Shown here piece after piece: positions 33,093 through 40,479 of a DNA stretch of 64,000 bases (position 1 is the stretch's first letter; each line of letters opens with the position of its first letter). Source of the stretch: Desulfosoma caldarium (GTDB lineage: Bacteria; Desulfobacterota; Syntrophobacteria; Syntrophobacterales; DSM-9756). A program made the position numbers and the translations under genes. The notes beneath the pieces are model-generated. The model worked only from the letters and a program-made list of their open reading frames with translations, was not told the DNA's origin and did no database searches. The stretch is taken from positions 124,001 through 188,000 of the forward strand of contig NZ_RJVA01000014.1 of assembly GCF_003751385.1 (NCBI RefSeq), given 5' to 3'.

Positions 33093-34715
33093 ATGGGTTT
33101 TGCATACCGAATTTATTCCGGTGGCCTCTCGGCAGAACTAGCCGTCCTGCAGCTCAGTGAGGTCGTCGATCACTTACGCAATCACCTGGGCAACTTCCTT
33201 CTGGATCCCACAATATGCTCTGTGTACTTACAACGCTTGCTTAAGACCAATCAGGAAAAGGCTACCTCAAACGTCCGTTTATGGACACTTTACCTAATCC
33301 GACGAATGGTTGAAATGAGCCCTTTTAATCCCTATGCGGCACGCCTTGCCGAACAGGTTGGGCTCTCGATCCCCCATCTAAAAGATCTTCTGAAATGTAC
33401 TCTTCCACCCAACGCAGCGCCGAAGCTCGCATCCCTTCTGTCAACCCCGAATCTGAACGCGGCCCGCAGCGGGCTTTTGGATCTAATAAGACGCTATCCA
33501 TACGCTGTCGAACTGATCGAACCTCTGCTGCGTATGGAAGTGGACCTGGAGGTCCCGGTAGGCTCTGAATGGGCGGAAATGATCAGATTGCCCAACGGCC
33601 TGAAGCCCCTGCTGCGACAATCCTTGTTTCTTCATGCCTTAATGCAGCGTGACATAAATCGAGCTGATGCATTTTTCCGCACGCTGAACCTCTCTCAATC
33701 GGGGCCATATGTGCTCAATCATGTCGCCGAGTTCTTTGCGGCTCAAGGACTCACTCAGGAAGCTCTCAGAACCTATGAGCGCTCCAATCGGCTGGATCCT
33801 GTCCAAGTTCCCGTCACATTTCGTATGGAAGCTCTGGCCAACGGCTTGCAAAGCCCCAAGGGAGACATTCGCAGCCCTAACGCCGTCTGCCTTTACAGTT
33901 ACAACAAGGAAGATTTGCTGGAAAGGACCCTTCAATCTCTCGCCAAAAGCAATCTGGGCAACGCCCGAATCCTCGTCCTTCTCAATGGGTGCACTGATAA
34001 CTCTCAGAGGAGGGTTGAAGCTCTTAAGGAACGACTTTTCAGATCTCGAATGAGCGTGATTTCTCTGCCCGTCAACATCGGAGCTCCCGCCGCACGCAAT
34101 TGGCTTTTAGCTCTGCCCGAGGTCAAAAACGCGCAATACGTAGCTTTCCTGGACGACGATGTGGAAGTGCCTCCCAACTGGCTCGAATCGCTGGTGGGTG
34201 TCTTGGAAAGACACCCACAGGCCGGGGTTGTGGGCGTTAAAGTGTTGACCCCTGGACACCCGCCGCGTCTCCAGTACCTTTATCGTAATGTGGCGGTGGC
34301 CCGATCCGATCTTATTCGAATTAGCTTAGACGTTCCAAATTGGAACTACGATGTCGGCTTTTACGATGTCACACGCTCAACGGTTAACGTCATGGGCTGT
34401 TGTCATGTCTTTCGACGGGAAGCTGTGGATGCCGTCCAGCAATTTGACATCCGCTTCTCACCGTCCCAGATGGACGACATCGCTCACGACCTAGAAATGA
34501 CTCTTGCAGGCTACCAAGTCTTCTACCATGGACTGGTTGGATGTATTCACCACCAGATGTCGGGAATCGGTAAGTCAAGGCAACAGATAGATCCAAAAAA
34601 GATCGGGAATGTCCTTGGTAATGATGTTAAATTTTCTTACCTTTTTTCCGATCGGTTAGATCTCTTAAAGAACCTTAACAACACGCATATAGTACCTTAT
34701 ATTCCTTTACACTGA
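33093..34715 (+). CDS. GT2-like glycosyltransferase with helical N-terminal half (family member C)
   Basis: This 540-residue protein is the third member of the family seen at 21605 and 24607. A helical N-terminal half (about 1-255) precedes the GT2-like part with VCLYSYNKEDLLERTLQS, LLNGCTDNSQ, LPVNIGAPAARNWLL, FLDDDVEVPPNW, VMGCCHVF and FSPSQMDDIAHDLEM. The start has GGAGGG and AAAGG upstream. It is separated from the other two by the PAP2-GT83 gene and IS remnants and stands 37 bp before the glycerophosphotransferase pseudogene. Its base composition is closer to its paralogues than to the AT-rich genes that follow. Confidence 0.8.
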   Translation: MGFAYRIYSGGLSAELAVLQLSEVVDHLRNHLGNFLLDPTICSVYLQRLLKTNQEKATSNVRLWTLYLIRRMVEMSPFNPYAARLAEQVGLSIPHLKDLLKCTLPPNAAPKLASLLSTPNLNAARSGLLDLIRRYPYAVELIEPLLRMEVDLEVPVGSEWAEMIRLPNGLKPLLRQSLFLHALMQRDINRADAFFRTLNLSQSGPYVLNHVAEFFAAQGLTQEALRTYERSNRLDPVQVPVTFRMEALANGLQSPKGDIRSPNAVCLYSYNKEDLLERTLQSLAKSNLGNARILVLLNGCTDNSQRRVEALKERLFRSRMSVISLPVNIGAPAARNWLLALPEVKNAQYVAFLDDDVEVPPNWLESLVGVLERHPQAGVVGVKVLTPGHPPRLQYLYRNVAVARSDLIRISLDVPNWNYDVGFYDVTRSTVNVMGCCHVFRREAVDAVQQFDIRFSPSQMDDIAHDLEMTLAGYQVFYHGLVGCIHHQMSGIGKSRQQIDPKKIGNVLGNDVKFSYLFSDRLDLLKNLNNTHIVPYIPLH

Positions 34716-34752
34716 GACATACTTCCAGGTTAATGTAGAAGGAGTTGTCCTA

Positions 34753-36011
34753 GTGCCTTTGATAGACTCACAATCTATATATCTGGATAAAGTGGCTGAA
34801 TACGCTCATGGAGCTTTTTGGGGACCATTGGTCCGCGACGTTGCAAGAAAGCAAAAAAGAAAACATATCATCGTCGTCATGGCTGAAAGTGTCAGGTCGT
34901 CATTGTCGTCATGGCTGAAAGTGTCAGGTCGTCATTGAGCTGGTTTCGAGGGAACACCAAATACGCTTTCCTCTCGCTCTGGCGCCATCTTAAGGAATAT
35001 GATTCTAGTGTTGAACTCTTTTATGTTGGAAACGACAATGAAACTCGCCTATTGCGATCGGCCGGCCTCCCGGCACTGTCGTGTGAGAGCGGATGGCAAG
35101 AAACCGCACTAGTGATGCTCAATGCCCAGATCGCGCTCTATGGCAGCAACGATTTCGTGGATGCAGATCGCTGGTTTTGGCAATCCTGCCTTGATGGGGC
35201 GATTCGAATTCAGATGTGGCACGGCATTCTAGTGAAAGACGCTTGTGCCATGTTTTTACCGAGGACAAGGAACTTTTCTTATTTTACCGGTTTATTGTAT
35301 GACTGCTATATGATCCACTTCTCCATCGCTGAGAATATCGTCTTTCAGGATGTATATCAATCTAATTTTCCAAACTCACAAGTCTTACCCTTTGGGTCCG
35401 TGCGAAATGACATCCTGGTTCGCAAAGATGTGGTATCCTCGTTGTGGCGTTTAGGTCTTGACCGTGGTGTTTTTAATGCTATCGAGGAAGCTAAAGTCAG
35501 CGGCAAAAAAATTGTCTTATGTTGCCCAACATTCCGTCAAGAATATGATACCTCGGATTCCTACATCAAATCCTGGGCCCCAGCAATCCTTTCCCTTTCA
35601 GCCCAGCCCGATATTCGCATCGCTTTTAAAATGCATCCCATCGTCAAGCACTTTTCCCATCTCAAAAGAATGATGCATATATCCAAGACCGCAGGCGCTT
35701 ATTGTATTCCCGCATCTCAGGACATTCACCCATATTATAACCTAGCTGACTGTTTGATCACGGATTATTCCTGGGTATGGGCAGATTTCATTCTATGCGA
35801 GCGTCCTATTATATTTTACCGACCTGATCTTCATACCTACACCCAAACACGAGATGTCATATCTTATCCATTTTTTGACATCACAGATGTTGGGCCTATG
35901 TGTACTAACACGCACGATATCATCAAGCACACCTTATCGCAGCTGGAGCAGCCGTCTATACTGACCCCGCACTGGACTGGACCAGCAATAAGCAGTAGAT
36001 TTGGTCAGTAG
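34753..36011 (+). pseudogene. CDP-glycerol glycerophosphotransferase (TagB/TagF-like), frameshifted by a 32-bp duplication and truncated by an IS
   Basis: The original frame starts at GTG 34753 (AGAAGGAG upstream) and reads to KHIIVVMAESVRSSL. An exact 32-bp tandem duplication (34873-34936) then shifts the frame; the rest continues from the second copy as WFRGNTKYAFLSLWRHL. The continuing part has IQMWHGILVKD and CLITDYSWVWADFILCERP, hallmarks of the glycerophosphotransferase family that builds polyol-phosphate polymers or adds glycerol phosphate to glycans. Downstream, the last coding residues are provided by IS sequence (stop 36009-36011): the IS left end (35962) has cut the gene. The 366-codon frame from the second ATG (34911) is open but has no ribosome site. 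The gene is AT-rich relative to its neighbours. Confidence 0.8.
34873..34936 (+). repeat. Exact 32-bp tandem duplication
   Basis: Copy 1 (34873-34904) and copy 2 (34905-34936) are identical. Because 32 is not a multiple of three, the duplication breaks the glycerophosphotransferase frame; removing one copy restores a continuous frame. Such tandem repeats can arise and revert by replication slippage. Confidence 0.95.
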
Positions 36012-36024
36012 GAGGGGGTGCGAG

Positions 36025-36357
36025 ATGGAAGAAAGAGTAGCTAAGCCGGTTCGAGTGCAGAGATGGACGGCCAATCGTAAGAGGGAGATCGTGCTGGACA
36101 TTCTCAAGGGCCACAAAACCATCGTGGATGTGGCACGCGAGCACGATGTCAAACAGAGCGAGATCCAGCAGTGGATCGATACCTTCATTGCCGTCGGGAC
36201 GCAGGCCCTGAAGGTCCATCCGAGATCCGCGGAAGCGGTTGAGCAGAAGGAACTGACGCGGCACCGTGAAAAGATTGGTGAACTGGTGCTTCAGATCGAG
36301 GTTTTAAAAAAAGCCGAGGCTATTCTCAGCGAGGAAGAGAGCTCGTTTTACGATTGA
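36025..36357 (+). CDS. IS3-family transposase OrfA (copy 1)
   Basis: The 110-residue protein has an N-terminal helix-turn-helix (WTANRKREIVLDILKG and VAREHDVKQSEIQQWID) and a C-terminal leucine-zipper-like helix (KIGELVLQIEVLKKAE). GGAGGG lies upstream of the ATG. Near its end an A7 run (36306-36312) followed by G gives a typical A6G slippery site, at which IS3 elements shift by -1 to make the OrfAB transposase. In this copy the -1 frame meets a TGA at 36411-36413, so a full OrfAB fusion would be cut. Confidence 0.88.
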   Translation: MEERVAKPVRVQRWTANRKREIVLDILKGHKTIVDVAREHDVKQSEIQQWIDTFIAVGTQALKVHPRSAEAVEQKELTRHREKIGELVLQIEVLKKAEAILSEEESSFYD

Positions 36358-36413
36358 AAACGGAGCTAGAAGCCCAGGGGCATAAAGTGAGTTTGCGCAA
36401 GGTCGCTGAGTGA

Positions 36414-37187
36414 ATGGGAGTTTGTTGGTCGACGGTTCACTGCAAGCCTCGAAGGCGCAAACGGGCGGGGGTTGATCGGCAGGTGGAACAAGCCATCTAT
36501 CAGCTTATCCAGCGTTATCCCCGCTATGGCTTTGGAAGGATCACCGTCATGCTTCGTCGGCTTACGGGCTTGAATGTCAACAAGAAAAAGACCCAGCGAA
36601 TCATGCAGCGCAACGGTTGGACCTTGTCTCAACGTCGTCGAGGCATGCGGCCTCGTGTTCAAAAGAAACCCTCGGTGGCAGAAGGTCCCCATGAGCGGTG
36701 GGCAACGGATATGACCCACTTTTTCTGCTCGGATTCCGGGTGGTGTCATGTGGTTGCGGTGATCGACTGTTGGAACCGGGAGATTGTGGGTTATCGCATC
36801 AGCCGGCGACAAAACGCCAAGGTGGCGGAAGGGCTTTTGAAAGATGCGCTCATTTGCCGGTTTGGACACAATAAAGCCGCCTCCCAGGGGCTTGCCCTCA
36901 GAAGTGACAACGGGCTCGTCTTCACGTCGAAACGTTATCTCAAACTGCTGCGTGCTTGGGGTCTGCGCCCTGAATACATCACTCCCTACAGTCCCCAGAA
37001 AAACGGAATGATCGAGCGGTTCATGAGAACGCCCAAAGAGGAGTGTATCTGGCTTAACCTGTTTTCGTCCTTTGATGAGGCCAAGGCGATCATCGAGGGC
37101 TGGATCCGAGAAGACAACACCGAGAGGCCGCACCAAGAGTTGGGATACATGAGCCCGGTTGAGTATCGTCACAAACTTGCCGCTTAG
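36414..37187 (+). CDS. IS3-family transposase OrfB (copy 1)
   Basis: The 257-residue protein carries an HTH_21-like segment (QLIQRYPRYGFGRITVML) and an integrase core: D in ERWATDMTHFF, D in LALRSDNGLVF and E in QKNGMIERFMRT, followed by ERPHQELGYMSPVEY. These are the DDE residues of IS3-family OrfB. The ATG used here follows directly after a TGA (36411-36413) that replaces a Trp codon conserved in copy 2, so the natural -1 frameshift product is lost and OrfB alone could only start internally. Activity is doubtful. Confidence 0.85.
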   Translation: MGVCWSTVHCKPRRRKRAGVDRQVEQAIYQLIQRYPRYGFGRITVMLRRLTGLNVNKKKTQRIMQRNGWTLSQRRRGMRPRVQKKPSVAEGPHERWATDMTHFFCSDSGWCHVVAVIDCWNREIVGYRISRRQNAKVAEGLLKDALICRFGHNKAASQGLALRSDNGLVFTSKRYLKLLRAWGLRPEYITPYSPQKNGMIERFMRTPKEECIWLNLFSSFDEAKAIIEGWIREDNTERPHQELGYMSPVEYRHKLAA

Positions 37188-37269
37188 CCGGCGAGACGAA
37201 CGCGGTGCGTCTATCGCTTTTTCCTTAGGGAACCGCCCCAGTGAAGGCATCGGCCGGAGCGCAACCGCC

Positions 37270-37403
37270 TTGACAACCCGAAGGGCTTGCCGGCTTTGGG
37301 CCTGGTATACTGGGAAAAGGACGAAGGCTAAATCCCAACGCCTTTTCCTCAGTGCAACTGCCAAAACCGCCTTCCACGCTTCAGGCCCAAAGCCGGTTGT
37401 CAA
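37270..37403. repeat. Long imperfect hairpin in IS tail (copy 1)
   Basis: Outer arms TTGACAACC (37270-37278) and GGTTGTCAA (37395-37403), then CCGGCTTTGGGCCTG (37290-37304) pairing with CAGGCCCAAAGCCGG (37382-37396), and an inner pair ACTGGGAAAAGG / CCTTTTCCTCAGT with one bulge. The overlap of the GG at 37395-37396 leaves the 11-nt insert between the left arms as a bulge. It lies in the non-coding tail between OrfB and the right end and is conserved in copy 2. Confidence 0.8.
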
Positions 37404-37524
37404 AGCCTGAAGCGAAGGCTGAAGGGTCACCTCTCATTGCTCTTGATGCGAACCAAACAAGCCGAGAGCACCGCGTTGGCAATAACGCAAATTTTGGTCT
37501 TGATTCCTAGGGGTCATTACAAAT

Positions 37525-37740
37525 TTGTTGTTTATGAATGGACAGGGTGGTAACAGCAAGCACATGTTTTTCGGTATCGAGTTGGGCAATGCAGCTTCAG
37601 ACACACCGGTATATGAGAACGCCGACCTGGATTTTCTACCTAGTATGAAAAACGCGGTGTGCAGAAACGTGATAAAAGGATTTCATTTTGAGGACATCTA
37701 TGAAGCAGCAACTTGGCGAGGAAAAAACTTGATAAAATAG
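37525..37740 (+). pseudogene. 71-codon gene fragment next to the IS right end
   Basis: An open frame starts in the first bases after the IS and ends 13 bp before the sulfotransferase gene: NGQGGNSKHMFFGIELGNAA ... GFHFEDIYEAATWRGKNLIK. It is protein-like and AT-rich but has no ribosome site, so it is probably the 3' end of a gene cut by the IS. I do not recognise the family; it does not look like the missing end of the glycerophosphotransferase. Confidence 0.45.
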
Positions 37741-37753
37741 GGGGCTTCCATCA

Positions 37754-38755
37754 ATGCAAATTCTTATCCATATAGGTACGCATAAAACAGCGACAACATT
37801 TATTCAAAATATTCTGTGGTTAGAGCGCGAAGCGCTTTACCATTTTGGTATTTTATATCCTGAAGCTGGGTATTTTAATGGTGCTCACCACAAACTTGGT
37901 GATAGCCTAATTAATGATATGGACTGCAACGTGATGAAAAAAGTTGTCAATCCAATATTTAATACAATCGCTGATATCCCTTGGTGGCAGGAATTTGTTC
38001 AAGAATTGCATGAAAAGCGCCCAGCTAAGGTTTTGATAAGTAGCGAAGAGTTCGAATGGTATTCGCGTCCCTCCGATCTCGCCAAATTCCTGGCCTCGGC
38101 TTTGCCTGGCTATCAAATCAAGATTGCTGTTTGCTTACGGCCCCAAGAGGAGTACGTTGAGTCGTTGTATCAGGAATTCGTTCGATATTTCAAAGTTCGA
38201 GAAACTCGCTCATTGCAGGCGGCATTGGGGGATATGCGCTTTGCTGACTACGATATTTTACTTGAACGCTGGGCCGCGGCCTTTGGTTGGAGGTCGCTTA
38301 AAGTTACGCGATTTGATGACTTGAAAGCTTCTGGACTTATTGCAGGCTACGTGGATTTTCTGGAACTACCTGTCAGTCTTATACCGCTGTTTGAGAAAAA
38401 GCAAAAACAGGCGGTTGATGTCACCAAGAAGTCGCTCCCAGCGGTCTGCATTGAGTTCCTGCGTTTATGCAACATGATTCCTTTGCCGCCCAATCGCCAT
38501 AATCGCATAGTGAAGGCACTCTATGACGTATCCGAAAGTCTTGTTAAGAAATATGGCCCTAACTGTAAGCGTATTTTGTCCCCGAAGGCTCGCCTGGAGA
38601 TACGTACTCGTTTTTATGAAAGCAATGAACGCGTGCGAAGCCGCTTTTTTCCTAAGGAAGAAAGCCTATTTCCTAGGCAGGATGAGGCTCCACTCACATC
38701 CACCGCGTCTATGCAGGACCTCATCCCGTTGCTTGTGCGGCAAGGCTTGATTTGA
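37754..38755 (+). CDS. Sulfotransferase-like P-loop protein
   Basis: The 333-residue protein begins MQILIHIGTHKTATTFIQ, where GTHKTATT (8-15) matches the 5'-phosphosulfate-binding loop of PAPS-dependent sulfotransferases. KVLISSEEFEW and KIAVCLRPQEEYVESLYQEF match the 3'-phosphate-binding region of bacterial carbohydrate sulfotransferase-like proteins. It would add sulfate to a surface sugar; the acceptor is unknown. The gene is AT-rich compared with flanking glycosyltransferases, lies alone between two directly repeated IS copies and is preceded by a truncated fragment. This suggests horizontal acquisition, possibly on a composite transposon. Confidence 0.75.
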   Translation: MQILIHIGTHKTATTFIQNILWLEREALYHFGILYPEAGYFNGAHHKLGDSLINDMDCNVMKKVVNPIFNTIADIPWWQEFVQELHEKRPAKVLISSEEFEWYSRPSDLAKFLASALPGYQIKIAVCLRPQEEYVESLYQEFVRYFKVRETRSLQAALGDMRFADYDILLERWAAAFGWRSLKVTRFDDLKASGLIAGYVDFLELPVSLIPLFEKKQKQAVDVTKKSLPAVCIEFLRLCNMIPLPPNRHNRIVKALYDVSESLVKKYGPNCKRILSPKARLEIRTRFYESNERVRSRFFPKEESLFPRQDEAPLTSTASMQDLIPLLVRQGLI

Positions 38756-38930
38756 CTATTTGACGCTTCGGAAACGTCGTTGCTGTATATAACACTGTAT
38801 AAGTTTGAACGCAACAAGTTAGTCGATTTATGAGTGCACTGCTTGACTATATATTGACCCCGCACTGGACTGGACCAGCAATAAGCAGTAGATTTGGTCA
38901 GCAAGAGGGGGGTGCGAGAAGGAAGAAAGT

Positions 38931-39251
38931 GTGGTTAAGACGGTTCGAGTGCAAAGATGGACGGCCAATCGTAAGAGGGAGATCGTGCTGGACATTCTCA
39001 AGGGCCACAAAACCATCGTGGATGTGGCACGCGAGCACGATGTCAAACAGAGCGAGATCCAGCAGTGGATCGATACCTTCATTGCCTTCGGGACGCAGGC
39101 CCTGAAGGTCAATCCGAAATCCGCGGAAGCGGTTGAGCAGAAGGAGCTGAAGCGGCACCGTGAAAAGATTGGTGAACTGGTGCTTCAGATCGAGGTTTTA
39201 AAAAAAGCCGAGACTATCCTCAACGAGGAAGAGAGCTCGTTTTACGATTGA
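38931..39251 (+). CDS. IS3-family transposase OrfA (copy 2), altered start
   Basis: A 106-residue frame beginning with GTG (MVKTVRVQRWTANRKRE) is otherwise almost identical to OrfA of copy 1, including HTH, leucine-zipper-like helix and the A7 slippery run (39200-39206). The original ATG is mutated, so translation would need the GTG, which has only a weak purine-rich site. Confidence 0.7.
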   Translation: MVKTVRVQRWTANRKREIVLDILKGHKTIVDVAREHDVKQSEIQQWIDTFIAFGTQALKVNPKSAEAVEQKELKRHREKIGELVLQIEVLKKAETILNEEESSFYD

Positions 39252-40080
39252 GAACGGAGCTAGAAGCCCAGAGGCATAAAGTGAGTTTGCGTAAGGTTGC
39301 TGAGTGGGTGGGTTTTTTGGGTCAACGGGTAACGACAAACCTCGAAAGCGCAAGCCGGCGGGGGTTGCTCGGGGTGTGGAACAAGCCATCTATCAACTTA
39401 TCCAGCGTTATCCCCGTTATGGCTTTGGAAAGATCGCCGTCAAGCGTGGTCGGCTTATGGGCTCGATTGTCAACCAGAAAAAGGCCCGTCAAAGCATGCA
39501 GCACAAAGCTTGGACCTTGTCTCAACGTCGTCGAGGCATGCGGCCTCGTGTTTAAAAGAAACCCTCGGTGGCAGAAGGTCCCCATGAGCGGTGGGCAACG
39601 GATATGACCCACTTTTTCTGCTCGGATTCCGGGTGGTGTCATGTGGTTGCCGTGATCGACTGTTGGAACCGGGAGATTGTGGGTTATCGAATCAGCCGGC
39701 GACAAAACGCCAAGGTGGCGGAAGGGGCTTTGGAAGATGCGCTCATTCGCCGATTTGGACACAATAAAGCCGCCTCCCAGGGGCTTGCCCTCAGAAGTGA
39801 CAACGGGCTCGTCTTCACGTCGAAACGTTATCTCAAACTGCTGCGTGCGTGGGGTCTGCGCCCCGAATACATCACCCCCTACACTCCTCAGCAAAACGGA
39901 ATGATCGAGCGGTTCATGAGAACGCTCAAAGAGGAGTGTATCTGGCTCAACCTGTTTTCGTCCTTTGATGAGGCCAAGGCGATCATCGAGGGCTGGATCC
40001 GAGAATACAACACCGAGAGGCCGCACCAAGAGTTGGGATACATGAGCCCGGTTGAGTATCGTCATAAACTCGCCGCTTAG
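39248..40080 (+). pseudogene. IS3-family transposase OrfB (copy 2), broken
   Basis: The frame RTELEAQRHKVSLRKVAEWVG shifts near 39315 into PRKRKPAGVARGVEQAIYQL, meets a TAA at 39553-39555 after GMRPRV, and resumes as KKPSVAEGPHERWATDMTHF through to the end with all three DDE residues present. One frameshift and one stop inactivate it. Confidence 0.85.
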
Positions 40081-40157
40081 CCGGCGAAACGAACGCGATG
40101 GCTCTATCGCTTTTTCCTTAGGGAACCGCCCCAGTAAAGGCATTGCCGGAGCGCAAC

Positions 40158-40299
40158 GGCCTTGACAACCCGAAGGGCTTGCCGGCTTTGGGCCTGGTAT
40201 ACTGGAAAAAGGACACAGGCTAAATCCCAACGCCTTTTCCTCAGTGCAACCGCCAAAACCGCCTTCCACGCTTCAGGCCCAAAGCCGGTTGTCAAGGCC
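40158..40299. repeat. Long imperfect hairpin in IS tail (copy 2)
   Basis: GGCCTTGACAACC (40158-40170) pairs perfectly with GGTTGTCAAGGCC (40287-40299), and CCGGCTTTGGGCCTG (40082+100 offset, 40182-40196) with CAGGCCCAAAGCCGG (40274-40288). The outer stem is better paired than in copy 1, where four bases differ. Confidence 0.8.
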
Positions 40300-40479
40300 T
40301 GGAGCGAAGGCCAAAGGGTCACCTCTCATTGCTCTTGATGCGAACCAAACAAGCCGAGAGCACCGCGTTGGCAATAACGCAAATTTTGGTCTTGATTCCT
40401 AGGGGTCATTACAGGACAAACATCGAGCTCTGAAGGGGCTCCACAGGGTTTCATACCAAAAGAGAGTCAAAGGCATACC

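Larger units (their letters stand above)
35962..37516 (+). mobile_element. IS3-family insertion sequence, copy 1 (about 1.55 kb)
   Basis: The element begins with TGACCCCGCACTGGACTGG and ends with CTAGGGGTCA, so both tips carry TGACCCC as inverted repeats; the TTACA after the right tip is shared with copy 2 and may belong to it. It encodes OrfA (36025-36357) and OrfB (36414-37187), followed by about 330 bp of non-coding tail with a long hairpin. A clear target-site duplication was not found. It inserted into the 3' end of the glycerophosphotransferase gene. A nearly identical copy in the same orientation lies at 38855-40408. Confidence 0.88.
38855..40408 (+). mobile_element. IS3-family insertion sequence, copy 2 (about 1.55 kb)
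   Basis: Same ends (TGACCCCGCACTGG ... CTAGGGGTCA), same orientation and nearly identical sequence by eye to copy 1. OrfA has lost its ATG (AAG in place of ATG at the copy-1 start position) and OrfB is frameshifted and carries an internal TAA, so this copy is inactive. The tail with the long hairpin is preserved. Confidence 0.88.
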
